DNA of 11,216 nt from CAYZEZ01 sp964477295 (GCA_964477295.1 CAYZEZ010000161.1:1-11216); one strand, 5' to 3'. Shown: positions 1-7,292, numbered from the stretch's first letter. Made by a program: numbers and translations. The notes: a model not told the origin generated them from the letters alone.

Positions 1-324
1 TCATTATATCAATATTCAGATGAACAGATCGATAAGATCTGTGAACTGATTCTTGCAACAAAACTGTCATCTGTGCCTCAAAACTTAAATCAGGAAATCA
101 TTCATGATGCAAACCTAGACCACATTGGCAGGATTGATTTCCTTATACAGTCAGATAAGTTATACCAAGAAATGAGGGCGCTGAACAAAGTAAAATCAAA
201 AAAGGAATGGAACGACCAGCAAGTCAGGTTCCTTAAGGAACATGATTTTTATACTAACGCTGCACAAAAAATGAGGGAAGTGACACAAGAACAACAGATC
301 CAGAATATTCTGGAATTTTCCTGA
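1..324 (+). CDS. HD-domain phosphohydrolase, C-terminal part (5' truncated by window edge)
   Basis: The frame is open from base 1 to a TGA at 322-324, so the visible 107 residues are the C-terminal part of a longer protein whose start lies outside the window. The pattern (ATKLSSVPQN, then HDANLDHIGR, then a tail of alternating basic and aromatic residues with FLKEHDFYT) resembles the C-terminal half of small (about 190 aa) predicted metal-dependent HD-superfamily phosphohydrolases. In these the Asp of the 'DADLD' segment is the last metal ligand. The HD dyad itself lies upstream and is not visible, so the family call rests on the C-terminal pattern only. A GTG at 73 could be mistaken for a start, but homologous-looking sequence continues upstream of it. 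Substrate unknown. The ilvE gene follows after 84 bp on the same strand, probably as a separate unit. Confidence 0.65.
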   Translation, partial: SLYQYSDEQIDKICELILATKLSSVPQNLNQEIIHDANLDHIGRIDFLIQSDKLYQEMRALNKVKSKKEWNDQQVRFLKEHDFYTNAAQKMREVTQEQQIQNILEFS

Positions 325-352
325 TCCTTTTTTACTATTCTCTCAACTCTCA

Positions 353-383
353 TTGTCAATATCCCCAATTATAGCTATTTTTA
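353..383 (+). promoter_or_regulatory. Candidate Bacteroidota-type promoter for ilvE
   Basis: A TTG at 353-355 is separated by 20 bases from TATTTTTA at 376-383. The latter matches the Bacteroidota -7 consensus TAnnTTTG except for the final G. Transcription would start near 390, about 20 nt before the ilvE ATG. This is a motif match only. Confidence 0.3.
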
Positions 384-408
384 GAAGGATTTATTTAAGT
401 GTTATGTT

Positions 409-1431
409 ATGATACCAAATGTCGATTGGAATAATTTATCATTTGGCTATATGCCAACCGATTATAATGTAAGGTGCTACTATAGAAATGGACAATGGGG
501 CGAACTGGAAATCACATCCAGTGAATATATCCCGCTGCATATGGCTGCTACTTCTCTTCATTACGGGCAGGAAGCGTTTGAAGGGATGAAGGCATATATG
601 GGGAAAGATGGGAAGATCCGGATTTTCAGGTGGAAAGAAAATGCAAAGCGAATGAAGAACAGTGCCAATGGAATTAAACTGGCAGTTGTACCGGAAGACC
701 TTTTTCATAGAGCCATAACTAAAGTGGTTCAGTTAAACAAAAGATTTATCCCACCCTATGGAACAGGGGCAACGCTATATATCCGACCACTGCTTATCGG
801 TACAGGTGCAGAAGTAGGAGTTAAGCCAGCATCTGAATATATGTTTATGGTTTTTGTCACCCCGGTTGGTCCATATTTCAAGGAAGGATTCAAACCTGGT
901 AATATGATTATTTGCCGGGACCACGACAGGGCTGCCCCCCTGGGAACAGGTAATATAAAAGTGGGAGGAAATTATGCCGCCAGTTTAACTTCTCTGGAGA
1001 AAGGCCATGAGATGGGCTACTCATCAGTAATATATCTCGATGCGAAAGAAAAAAAATATATTGATGAGTGCGGACCGGCTAATTTTTTTGGAATTAAAGA
1101 CAATACTTATATTACACCTGACTCACATACCATATTGCCTTCAATAACAAATATGAGTTTGCAGGAAATAGCCAGATCAATAGGTTTGAAGGTTGAAACC
1201 AGGCCTGTTCCACTTGAAGAACTTCCAACGTTTGACGAGGTCGGGGCCTGTGGCACCGCTGCAGTGATCAGTCCAATAAACAAGATCGTCGATCCGGAAA
1301 CCAACCAGGTTATTGAATATTGTAAAGATGGCCAACCCGGGCCCCTGTCCGTTCAGCTGTATAAAAAGTTGACTGCCATTCAATATGGTGACGAACCCGA
1401 TCCTTTCGGCTGGACCGAAATAGTCGATTAA
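409..1431 (+). CDS. ilvE: Branched-chain amino acid aminotransferase (fold type IV PLP enzyme)
   Basis: A 340-residue protein that transfers the amino group between glutamate and the 2-oxo acids of leucine, isoleucine and valine, in the cytosol. Visible hallmarks: SLHYGQEAFEGMKAY near residues 49-63; the YIRPLLIGTG segment near 124-133; the PLP-lysine motif GTGNIKVGGNYAAS near 179-192, with Lys184 as the expected Schiff-base residue; DECGPANFFGI near 219-229 (cofactor-binding Glu/Asn region); and ACGTAAVISPI near 280-290, which binds the PLP phosphate. Length and motif spacing fit the larger 'type II' BCAT subgroup. The ATG at 409 is preceded by an AGAAGGAT stretch too distant for a normal Shine-Dalgarno, which is usual in this phylum. 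An ATG at 404 opens a Met-Leu-stop mini-frame whose TGA overlaps the ilvE ATG. No ilv/leu neighbours are present, so the gene looks monocistronic. Confidence 0.96.
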   Translation: MIPNVDWNNLSFGYMPTDYNVRCYYRNGQWGELEITSSEYIPLHMAATSLHYGQEAFEGMKAYMGKDGKIRIFRWKENAKRMKNSANGIKLAVVPEDLFHRAITKVVQLNKRFIPPYGTGATLYIRPLLIGTGAEVGVKPASEYMFMVFVTPVGPYFKEGFKPGNMIICRDHDRAAPLGTGNIKVGGNYAASLTSLEKGHEMGYSSVIYLDAKEKKYIDECGPANFFGIKDNTYITPDSHTILPSITNMSLQEIARSIGLKVETRPVPLEELPTFDEVGACGTAAVISPINKIVDPETNQVIEYCKDGQPGPLSVQLYKKLTAIQYGDEPDPFGWTEIVD

Positions 1432-1552
1432 AGAGCCCCCAATCAGCAACCCTTCTCAGCAAGTCTGTGTGAGTTGCAGGTGAAGTGTGTGTGGTAATTT
1501 TACTAATTCTCCATACCAGACCACACCCATCTCCTATTCCCTTCTACCTCGT

Positions 1553-1580
1553 TTCACTTACTACTGCTCACTGTTCACTG
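1553..1580 (-). repeat. Degenerate heptamer tandem repeat (about 4 units)
   Basis: Read on the minus strand, 1580-1553 is four successive 7-mers: CAGTGAA, CAGTGAG, CAGTAGT, AAGTGAA. The unit resembles the CAGTAGR heptamers at 7273-7328 on the plus strand. The array ends 8 bases before the -7 box of ftsX. Function unknown. Confidence 0.6.
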
Positions 1581-1587
1581 AATTTAT

Positions 1588-1595
1588 TATATTTG
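1588..1595 (+). promoter_or_regulatory. -7 box (TATATTTG) of probable ftsX promoter
   Basis: TATATTTG is a full match to the Bacteroidota consensus TAnnTTTG and lies 18 bp before the ftsX ATG. No good TTTG -33 element is seen; the expected position falls inside the heptamer repeat. The predicted 5' leader would be only about 10-15 nt. Confidence 0.45.
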
Positions 1596-1613
1596 TGAGT
1601 TCAAATAAAATGG

Positions 1614-2492
1614 ATGAAGAAAAAGGAATCAGGCATCAGCAAAAGAAAGCTTAGAAGCTCATATCTAACCTCCATTATCAGTATTTCCCTCGTGCTGTTT
1701 CTGCTTGGATTGATCGGTATTTTATTACTTAATGCAAAAAAAATATCTGATCATGTAAAAGAAAATATAGGATTTTCGATCTTTCTGAAAGACAACGTAC
1801 GGGAAGTGGATATCATCCGGTTGCAGAAACGACTGGATGCCATGCCATTTGTTAAGTCAACGGATTATATTACCAAAGAAGAAGCTGCTGCAGAATTCCA
1901 GGATGAACTGGGAGAGGATTTCATTGATTTTTTAGGCTACAACCCATTGGGGGCTTCCATCGAAGTAAGATTTATTGCATCTTTTGCTCATCCTGACAGT
2001 ATTTCAAGAATTGAAAATGAGATAAGCCAGTATGAAGAAGTAAACGAAATTTTTTATCAGAAATCCCTGGTCAACCTTGTGCATGAAAATGTCAGGAAAA
2101 TAAGCCTGATATTACTTGCGTTTTGTGTATTAATGTTTCTCGTTGCCGTAGCGCTTATTAATAATACTATACGATTATCGGTGTACTCCAGGAGGTTTTT
2201 AATAAAAACTATGCAACTGGTAGGAGCTACAAGATCATTTATTCGCAGACCGTTTTTAGGTAAAAGTGCCACCCATGGAGTGTATGCAGCATTTCTAGCG
2301 ATTGCTCTCCTTGTCGGGATCATTTACCTGGCCCAGAAAGAACTCGTGCAGATCATCAGCTTCCAGGATGTCGAGATTGTTGGAATCCTTTTCCTGGCTG
2401 TTATTATCCTCGGAATTGTTATAAATTGGATCTCAACATTTTTTGCGGTGAATAGATATCTAAGGATGAGATCAGATGATCTTTATAATTAA
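1614..2492 (+). CDS. ftsX: Cell division protein FtsX (ABC-type permease subunit)
   Basis: A 292-residue inner-membrane protein with the FtsX layout: a short basic cytoplasmic N-terminus, TM1 (about 18-40), a large periplasmic domain (about 41-160), TM2 (about 162-184), a cytoplasmic loop, TM3 (about 222-241) and TM4 (about 255-280). The NTIRLSVYSRR segment after TM2 and the KTMQLVGATRSFI loop are characteristic of the family. FtsX pairs with the ATPase FtsE to transmit a signal across the membrane to cell-wall hydrolases during division. No ftsE is adjacent; in Bacteroidota it commonly sits elsewhere. The start ATG at 1614 gives the expected basic N-terminus; an ATG at 1610 is out of frame and leads to a stop after 14 codons. 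A 191-bp spacer separates ftsX from DUF3098, so co-transcription with the next genes is likely but not certain. Confidence 0.95.
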   Translation: MKKKESGISKRKLRSSYLTSIISISLVLFLLGLIGILLLNAKKISDHVKENIGFSIFLKDNVREVDIIRLQKRLDAMPFVKSTDYITKEEAAAEFQDELGEDFIDFLGYNPLGASIEVRFIASFAHPDSISRIENEISQYEEVNEIFYQKSLVNLVHENVRKISLILLAFCVLMFLVAVALINNTIRLSVYSRRFLIKTMQLVGATRSFIRRPFLGKSATHGVYAAFLAIALLVGIIYLAQKELVQIISFQDVEIVGILFLAVIILGIVINWISTFFAVNRYLRMRSDDLYN

Positions 2493-2607
2493 AATAAGTC
2501 AGCATTCGGGGCCAGGTAAAATTTCATACCAGAGTCATTCGGCCAGCCAGCTATGTCCGACCGGTATGGGATGGTGGACCAGGATCTTTAAATATCTTGT
2601 AATGAGA

Positions 2608-2635
2608 CCCCATCCCCTTGAGGCATGGGGGGGGG
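2608..2635 (+). repeat. Small hairpin merging into a G9 homopolymer, upstream of DUF3098
   Basis: CCCCAT (2608-2613) pairs with ATGGGG (2625-2630), and an inner CC/GG pair closes a TTGA loop. The 3' arm runs into nine consecutive G (2627-2635), 48 bp before the DUF3098 ATG. There is no T-run, so it is not a standard terminator. The rest of the 2493-2683 spacer holds another loose inverted repeat (CATACC 2525-2530 with GGTATG 2563-2568, enclosing TCGG/CCGA) and no credible gene. Confidence 0.5.
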
Positions 2636-2683
2636 ACAGGGTGACAAAAACATAATTAATAATAACCATATAACAACAGAAAA

Positions 2684-2950
2684 ATGGCAAAGAAAAGAAT
2701 TGAAAATGAGAAACCTGATTTTCCACTGCAAAAGGAAAATTATATTCTCCTTGTCATCGGCTTTGCAATCATTATTTTAGGATTCCTACTAATGATCGGT
2801 GGAAAAGCCGAAAGTCCCGATGTATTTAATCCCGATATTTTCAGTTTCAGACGGATTACACTTGCTCCTATTGTTGTGCTGTTCGGATTTGCATTTGAGA
2901 TCTGGGCCATTATGAAAAAACCAAAAGAAAGCAAAGAGGAACAACAGTAA
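2684..2950 (+). CDS. DUF3098 small membrane protein
   Basis: An 88-residue protein with two predicted transmembrane helices (about 20-39 and 58-77) separated by a short loop containing NPDIFSFRRITLAP, and with a charged Lys/Glu-rich C-terminus. The layout (basic N-terminus, FPLQKENYILL entering helix 1, then FN.DIFSFRR, then helix 2 ending in IWAIMKKPK) matches DUF3098, a family largely confined to Bacteroidota and usually found between ftsX and uppP. Its biochemical role is not known. Placement suggests a link to division or envelope assembly, but that is inference. The stop codon ends 2 bp before the uppP ATG, so translation of the two genes is probably coupled. No Shine-Dalgarno is evident; the upstream leader is A-rich. 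Confidence 0.9.
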   Translation: MAKKRIENEKPDFPLQKENYILLVIGFAIIILGFLLMIGGKAESPDVFNPDIFSFRRITLAPIVVLFGFAFEIWAIMKKPKESKEEQQ

Positions 2951-2952
2951 GA

Positions 2953-3738
2953 ATGGAGTGGTTTGAAGCATTAATTCTCGGTATTATACAAGGCCTGACT
3001 GAATTCCTCCCCGTTAGCAGCAGCGGTCATCTTGAACTTGGAAAAGTAATCCTTAACACTGAAGTTAAAGAAGATATAATATTTGCCATGGTGGTCCATG
3101 CAGCAACTGTTATGAGCATCCTGGTTGTTTTTTTCCAGGAACTGAAAACCCTGGCTGTTGAATCATTTTCCCTTAAATGGAACTCCTCCCACAGCTATAT
3201 TTTAAAACTTTTAATCTCTATGGTGCCGGTGGGGATTGTTGGTATATTTTTCAGGGACCAGGTTGAACAGTTCTTCACAGGGAATATCGTTCTCGTCGGC
3301 AGTATGCTGTTAATTACCGCCGGATTATTGACCTTGACCTATTTTTCAACAGACAGGAATAAAGAAATCACATATTTTCATTCATTGATCATCGGTATAG
3401 CACAGGCAGTGGCTGTTCTTCCAGGGATATCCAGATCGGGAGCTACTATTTCCACCGGACTTTTGCTTGGAAACGGAAGAGGTGATGTGGCTAAATTTTC
3501 TTTTCTGATGGTTATAATTCCAATCATTGCAGCCAATCTTCTTGACCTTGCAGCCGGAGAGTTTTCAACTGGTGCTTCTATTTCACATGTATCACTTGTT
3601 ATTGGATTTATTGCCGCCTTTCTTTCCGGACTCCTTGCATGTAAATGGATGTTGAACATAGTCAGGAAAGGAAAACTGATTTATTTTGGAATATACTGTT
3701 TAATCATCGGAACAATTGCAATTATTGTCGGAGCCTGA
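2953..3738 (+). CDS. uppP: Undecaprenyl-diphosphatase UppP (BacA family)
   Basis: A 261-residue polytopic membrane protein that removes a phosphate from undecaprenyl diphosphate on the outer face of the inner membrane, regenerating the lipid carrier for peptidoglycan and polysaccharide export. Loss or excess affects bacitracin sensitivity in studied species. Both signature regions are visible: QGLTEFLPVSSSGH at 13-26 (Glu17, the serine run, His26) and PGISRSGATIS at 157-167 (Arg161). At residue 13 a Gln stands where the E. coli enzyme has Glu17; Gln here is common in the family, so activity is expected. Hydrophobic segments cover most of the chain, as in the UppP fold with two re-entrant loops. 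Length is close to the usual 260-275. It lies between DUF3098 (2 bp gap) and truB (3 bp gap), clearly one transcript. Confidence 0.96.
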   Translation: MEWFEALILGIIQGLTEFLPVSSSGHLELGKVILNTEVKEDIIFAMVVHAATVMSILVVFFQELKTLAVESFSLKWNSSHSYILKLLISMVPVGIVGIFFRDQVEQFFTGNIVLVGSMLLITAGLLTLTYFSTDRNKEITYFHSLIIGIAQAVAVLPGISRSGATISTGLLLGNGRGDVAKFSFLMVIIPIIAANLLDLAAGEFSTGASISHVSLVIGFIAAFLSGLLACKWMLNIVRKGKLIYFGIYCLIIGTIAIIVGA

Positions 3739-3741
3739 TAT

Positions 3742-4446
3742 ATGCAGGAATTTACCAAACAAACCAATTTCCAGGATGGAGTTGTATTGTACATTGATAA
3801 ACCACTTAAGTGGACATCCTTTGATGTGGTGCATAAGATGCGAAACCTTATTAGGAATCACTTTAGTCTTAAATGGATCAAAGTGGGCCATGCCGGCACG
3901 CTCGATCCACTGGCTACCGGTCTGATGATAATATGTACAGGGGCTGAAACAAAAAACATCCAATACTACCTGGATTACAACAAAGAATATCTGGCAACCA
4001 TCTGCTTAGGAAAAACAACTCCCTCGTATGACCTGGAGACTGAAGTGGATCATACATATCCAATAAATCACATTGATAAAGATCTGATTTACAATGTACT
4101 GCAGAAGTTTACCGGGATTCAGCACCAGATCCCACCGGTTTTTTCTGCTAAATGGCTTGATGGAAAGAGGGCATACGAGCTCGCCAGGAAAGGGGAAATA
4201 GTGGAAATGAAACCAATAGATATCAGGATCGAAAGCATTGATATGATCTCGTATGAAGCGCCTCACCTCAAACTTCAAATTAGATGCAGCAAAGGAACTT
4301 ACATCCGGTCACTGGCCAGGGACATAGGAGCAGCTCTCGAAAGCGGTGGACATCTTGTGGAACTCAGAAGAACTGCCATTGGTGATATTTCAGTCGACCA
4401 GGCCTGGTCGCTAACAAAATTTGAAGAAAATTTAAAAAAAATGTAA
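3742..4446 (+). CDS. truB: tRNA pseudouridine(55) synthase TruB
   Basis: A 234-residue cytosolic enzyme that converts U55 in the T-loop of nearly all elongator tRNAs to pseudouridine. Motif KVGHAGTLDPLATG (about 47-60) carries the catalytic Asp55. Tyr83 in the NKEYLATICLG segment fits the base-stacking tyrosine. QIPPVFSAKWLDGKRAYELA (about 129-148) and CSKGTYIRSLARDIG (about 182-196) are further family signatures. The protein is short compared with E. coli TruB (314 aa): it stops soon after the catalytic domain and seems to lack the C-terminal PUA-like extension, which is usual in Bacteroidota. The ATG at 3742 follows the uppP stop by 3 bp. It ends in a run of lysines (EENLKKM), and a 177-bp spacer with hairpins follows. 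Confidence 0.96.
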   Translation: MQEFTKQTNFQDGVVLYIDKPLKWTSFDVVHKMRNLIRNHFSLKWIKVGHAGTLDPLATGLMIICTGAETKNIQYYLDYNKEYLATICLGKTTPSYDLETEVDHTYPINHIDKDLIYNVLQKFTGIQHQIPPVFSAKWLDGKRAYELARKGEIVEMKPIDIRIESIDMISYEAPHLKLQIRCSKGTYIRSLARDIGAALESGGHLVELRRTAIGDISVDQAWSLTKFEENLKKM

Positions 4447-4518
4447 CTAATCGACTTTTCTTACGTATAAAGGCATCCTGAATTATAGCGAATATTTAGA
4501 ATAATACTATGAAACGGG

Positions 4519-4538
4519 CATGATTTATAAAAATCATG
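4519..4538 (+). repeat. Perfect 8-bp inverted repeat (hairpin) in truB-queA spacer
   Basis: CATGATTT (4519-4526) and AAATCATG (4531-4538) are exact reverse complements around an ATAA loop. It forms the first of two hairpins in the spacer between truB and queA. The following bases are not T-rich, so alone it is a poor terminator; it may be an mRNA 3' stabilising element or a leader structure of queA. Confidence 0.7.
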
Positions 4539-4556
4539 TGAGAGGGAAGTGGTTGT

Positions 4557-4576
4557 CCCGAGTACTCGGGGTCCTC
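4557..4576 (+). terminator. GC-rich palindrome, possible terminator after truB
   Basis: CCCGAGTACTCGGG (4557-4570) is a perfect 14-bp palindrome. An outer GAGG (4542-4545) can pair with CCTC (4573-4576). AAATTTTTAATTATTTT follows from 4577, so an RNA hairpin would be followed by a U-rich tract after a few bases. As a duplex palindrome it could equally be a protein-binding site. Terminator is the favoured reading because it separates the truB transcript from queA, but the stem's self-complementary centre leaves only a small loop after opening. Confidence 0.4.
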
Positions 4577-4623
4577 AAATTTTTAATTATTTTATTTTCA
4601 GATAATTACAAAATTTTAAACGA

Positions 4624-5673
4624 ATGAAATTATCTCAATTTAAGTTTGACCTGCCTGAAAATTTAATCGCAGAGTACCCAGCCAATAACCGGGATGAGTC
4701 AAGACTAATGGTATTGCACAGGGATTCCGGAAAAATAGAACATCTTATTTTTAAAGATATTTTAAAATTTTTTAAGGACAAGGATGTCCTGGTTTTTAAT
4801 AATACCAAGGTATTTCCCGCCAGGTTATATGGGAACAAGGAAAAAACGGGAGCAGAGATTGAGGTATTCCTGTTAAGAGAACTGAACAGGGAACAAAGAC
4901 TCTGGGATGTCCTCGTTGATCCTGCCCGAAAAATCAGAATTGGAAATAAATTATACTTCGGCGAGGATGATGTGCTGGTAGCTGAAGTCATCGACAACAC
5001 AACCTCCAGGGGAAGAACACTCAGGTTTTTATATGATGGGGATTATGAGGACTTCAAACAAACGTTGTACAGTCTGGGACAAACCCCGCTGCCAAAATTC
5101 ATAAAGCGAAGTGTTGAACCCGAAGACCAGGAAAGATATCAGACTGTCTATGCCAAGCATGAAGGGGCTGTTGCCGCACCCACTGCCGGAATGCATTTCA
5201 GCAAACAATTATTGAAACGCCTGGAAATTATTGGATGTGAATTTGGTTTCATTACGCTCCATGTTGGACTGGGTAATTTCAGAACAGTGGATGTAGAAGA
5301 CCTGACCAAACATAAGATGGATTCTGAAAGGATCATTATATCAGAGGAAGCAGCTAACATTGTAAATGATGCCAAAGACAGAAAAAGCACAATCTGCTCA
5401 GTTGGGACAACTGTAACTAGAACGCTGGAAAGCTCAGTCTCCACCACAGGTTATCTGAAACCATTTGATGGCTGGACCAATAAATTCATATTCCCACCCT
5501 ATGAATTTAATATCCCTGATATGATGGTCTCGAATTTCCATCTTCCTCTCTCAACCCTGCTGATGATGGTTGCTGCATTTGCAGGTTTTGATAATTTACT
5601 GCAAAGTTATGACGTGGCAATAAAAGAAAAATACCGCTTCGGCACTTATGGCGATGCCATGCTTATTATTTGA
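4624..5673 (+). CDS. queA: S-adenosylmethionine:tRNA ribosyltransferase-isomerase QueA
   Basis: A 349-residue cytosolic enzyme that transfers and isomerises the ribosyl part of S-adenosylmethionine onto preQ1 at tRNA position 34, giving epoxyqueuosine. It acts on tRNAs with GUN anticodons, a set that includes the tRNA-Asn(GTT) encoded later in this window. Signatures seen in order: VFNNTKVFPARLYG (57-70), RYQTVYAKHEGAVAAPTAGM (171-190), LHVGLGNFR (212-220), SVGTTVTRTLES (259-270), NFHLPLSTLLMMVAA (304-318) and YRFGTYGDAMLI (337-348). Length is near the E. coli protein (356). The ATG at 4624 gives the canonical MKLSQFKFDLPENLIA start. The preceding leader is very AT-rich without a Shine-Dalgarno, and I found no good -7 box for an own promoter, so transcription may partly read through from truB. 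Confidence 0.97.
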   Translation: MKLSQFKFDLPENLIAEYPANNRDESRLMVLHRDSGKIEHLIFKDILKFFKDKDVLVFNNTKVFPARLYGNKEKTGAEIEVFLLRELNREQRLWDVLVDPARKIRIGNKLYFGEDDVLVAEVIDNTTSRGRTLRFLYDGDYEDFKQTLYSLGQTPLPKFIKRSVEPEDQERYQTVYAKHEGAVAAPTAGMHFSKQLLKRLEIIGCEFGFITLHVGLGNFRTVDVEDLTKHKMDSERIIISEEAANIVNDAKDRKSTICSVGTTVTRTLESSVSTTGYLKPFDGWTNKFIFPPYEFNIPDMMVSNFHLPLSTLLMMVAAFAGFDNLLQSYDVAIKEKYRFGTYGDAMLII

Positions 5674-5718
5674 CCGTAAGCCGTTAATCGATTTTAATTA
5701 ATGGTCAATAGGAATTAA

Positions 5719-5726
5719 TATCTTTG
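5719..5726 (+). promoter_or_regulatory. -7 box (TATCTTTG) of probable GH3 gene promoter
   Basis: TATCTTTG fully matches TAnnTTTG and lies 36 bp upstream of the GH3 ATG at 5763, in the 89-bp spacer after queA. A matching TTTG at -33 is not obvious. No clear intrinsic terminator for queA is seen in the spacer. Confidence 0.45.
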
Positions 5727-5762
5727 CTTCGATAGTGAGCATGACATTCAAAGACCGTATAA

Positions 5763-7292
5763 ATGCCAATCATTAATTCAATTGTTTCCTGGCTGAACAT
5801 CAAAAGGCTCCACCAAATTGATCTGTTTATAAAATACCCTGCCGATGTACAGAGGGATAGCTTATTAAAATTATTGGATGAGGCAAAGAATACTGAGATC
5901 GGGAAAAAATTTGGATTTTCCGGGATTAAATCCATTTCCTCCTTCCGGGAAAAAGTGCCTGTGCATACCTATGACGATCTGAAACCATACATTCAATCAT
6001 TAATGGAAGGCAAGGAGAACGTTCTCTGGCCCGGAGAAGTTAAATGGTTTGCAAAATCCTCCGGGACAACCAGCGATAAAAGTAAATTCATCCCGGTGAG
6101 TATGGAATCAATGGAGGATTGCCATTTCAGAGGAGGTAAAGATATTATTGCCCTCTACACTCAAAATTATCCGAATAATAAAATACTCAAGGGGAAAGGA
6201 CTTACACTTGGTGGCAGTCACCGCATCAGCAGTTATTCCAATCAATCTTTCTATGGTGACCTATCAGCCATCCTGATTGAAAACCTTCCCTTCTGGGCTC
6301 ATTTTATTCGTACCCCCAGTCAGGAGGTAGCATTGATGGACGAATGGGAAGAGAAGCTTGATATGATTGCGAAAGAAACCATCAAGGAAAATGTTACCAA
6401 TATTGCCGGCGTTCCTTCCTGGAACCTGGTATTAATCAACTATATTCTTGAAGTCACTAATAAGAAACACTTGCTGGAAATCTGGCCAAACCTGGAGCTA
6501 TTCACCCACGGAGGAGTTAGTTTTATACCATACAGGGAACAATTTCAGAAAGTCATCCCCTCAGATTCCATGAATTACATGGAAGTTTATAACGCCTCCG
6601 AGGGATTTTTCGCATTACAGAACGATCCGGGAAAAGACGATATGCTCCTGATGCTTGATTATGGTATCTTCTATGAATTCATTCCTATGTCGGAATTGCA
6701 TAAAGATATTCCAAAAGCGATGGATATTGGTGAAGTGGAAACAGGTGTCAATTATGCCATGCTTATTACTACCAATAGCGGACTCTGGAGATACCTGATA
6801 GGGGATACGGTAATGTTTACTTCAACCTATCCGCATAAAATTAAAATTTCAGGCCGTACTAAGCATTATATTAATGCATTCGGGGAAGAGATCATCATTG
6901 ATAATGCAGAACAGGCAATAAATATTGCCTGCTCCAAAACCCAATCCTTAATTAATGATTATACCGCAGCACCGATCTATATGGGTGATAAAAGCAAGGG
7001 ATCGCACGAATGGCTGATAGAATTTGAAAAGGAACCGGATGACATGGAATATTTTACGAAAGTCCTGGATAATGCCCTGTGCAGTATCAATTCAGATTAT
7101 GAGGCCAAACGGTATAAAAGCATCACCCTGATCATGCCGACTGTACATAAATTGGAAAAAGGAACGTTTATTAAATGGTTAGCCATCAAAGGAAAGCTGG
7201 GAGGACAAAACAAGGTGCCCCGGCTGAGAAACGATCGTTCTATTATTGATGAGATCCTGGAGATGGAAAAAGGAGTAGACAGTAGGCAGTAG
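5763..7292 (+). CDS. GH3-family acyl-adenylate-forming protein (bacterial)
   Basis: A 509-residue protein of the GH3 family, the ANL-type enzymes named after plant auxin-amido synthetases. Motifs: phosphate-binding loop SSGTTSDKSKFIPV (99-112); YNASEGFF (276-283), the YxxSEG adenine/substrate motif; TTNSGLWRYLIGD (336-348), with the catalytic Asp; and a C-terminal lid ending in GTFIKWLAIKGKLGGQNKVP (467-486). All adenylation elements are intact, so it should activate a carboxylate with ATP and pass it to an acceptor such as an amine. Neither substrate is known for the bacterial members, which are frequent in Bacteroidota. 'Auxin-responsive promoter' in database names is misleading here. The last residues (VDSRQ) and the stop are encoded by a CAGTAGR heptamer repeat, so the natural C-terminus was probably a little different. 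The secreted propeller-like gene follows after 47 bp. Confidence 0.9.
   Translation: MPIINSIVSWLNIKRLHQIDLFIKYPADVQRDSLLKLLDEAKNTEIGKKFGFSGIKSISSFREKVPVHTYDDLKPYIQSLMEGKENVLWPGEVKWFAKSSGTTSDKSKFIPVSMESMEDCHFRGGKDIIALYTQNYPNNKILKGKGLTLGGSHRISSYSNQSFYGDLSAILIENLPFWAHFIRTPSQEVALMDEWEEKLDMIAKETIKENVTNIAGVPSWNLVLINYILEVTNKKHLLEIWPNLELFTHGGVSFIPYREQFQKVIPSDSMNYMEVYNASEGFFALQNDPGKDDMLLMLDYGIFYEFIPMSELHKDIPKAMDIGEVETGVNYAMLITTNSGLWRYLIGDTVMFTSTYPHKIKISGRTKHYINAFGEEIIIDNAEQAINIACSKTQSLINDYTAAPIYMGDKSKGSHEWLIEFEKEPDDMEYFTKVLDNALCSINSDYEAKRYKSITLIMPTVHKLEKGTFIKWLAIKGKLGGQNKVPRLRNDRSIIDEILEMEKGVDSRQ

Noticed and set aside
301..338. Terminator after the HD-domain gene (palindrome CAGAATATTCTG followed by a T6 run)
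   Set aside because: The 12-bp palindrome is AT-rich, leaves no loop when folded fully, and lies about 15 bases before the T-run inside the coding end; too weak to call.
2535..2726. 63-aa minus-strand frame in the ftsX-DUF3098 spacer
   Set aside because: It overlaps the DUF3098 start on the opposite strand, crosses the G9 tract and hairpin, and has no recognisable motif or start context.
4447..4623. preQ1 riboswitch upstream of queA
   Set aside because: The hairpins do not match the short preQ1-I pseudoknot pattern as I know it (C-rich loop with an A-rich tail). I keep the structures as unexplained instead.
4635..5000. 121-aa open frame on the minus strand within queA
   Set aside because: It lies wholly inside a strongly conserved gene on the other strand, has Ser-rich low-complexity composition typical of antisense translation, and shows no domain pattern.
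5763..7292. Plant-type auxin conjugation system
   Set aside because: GH3-family membership does not imply auxin as the substrate; bacterial members are widespread in Bacteroidota without auxin pathways, and nothing nearby supports it.
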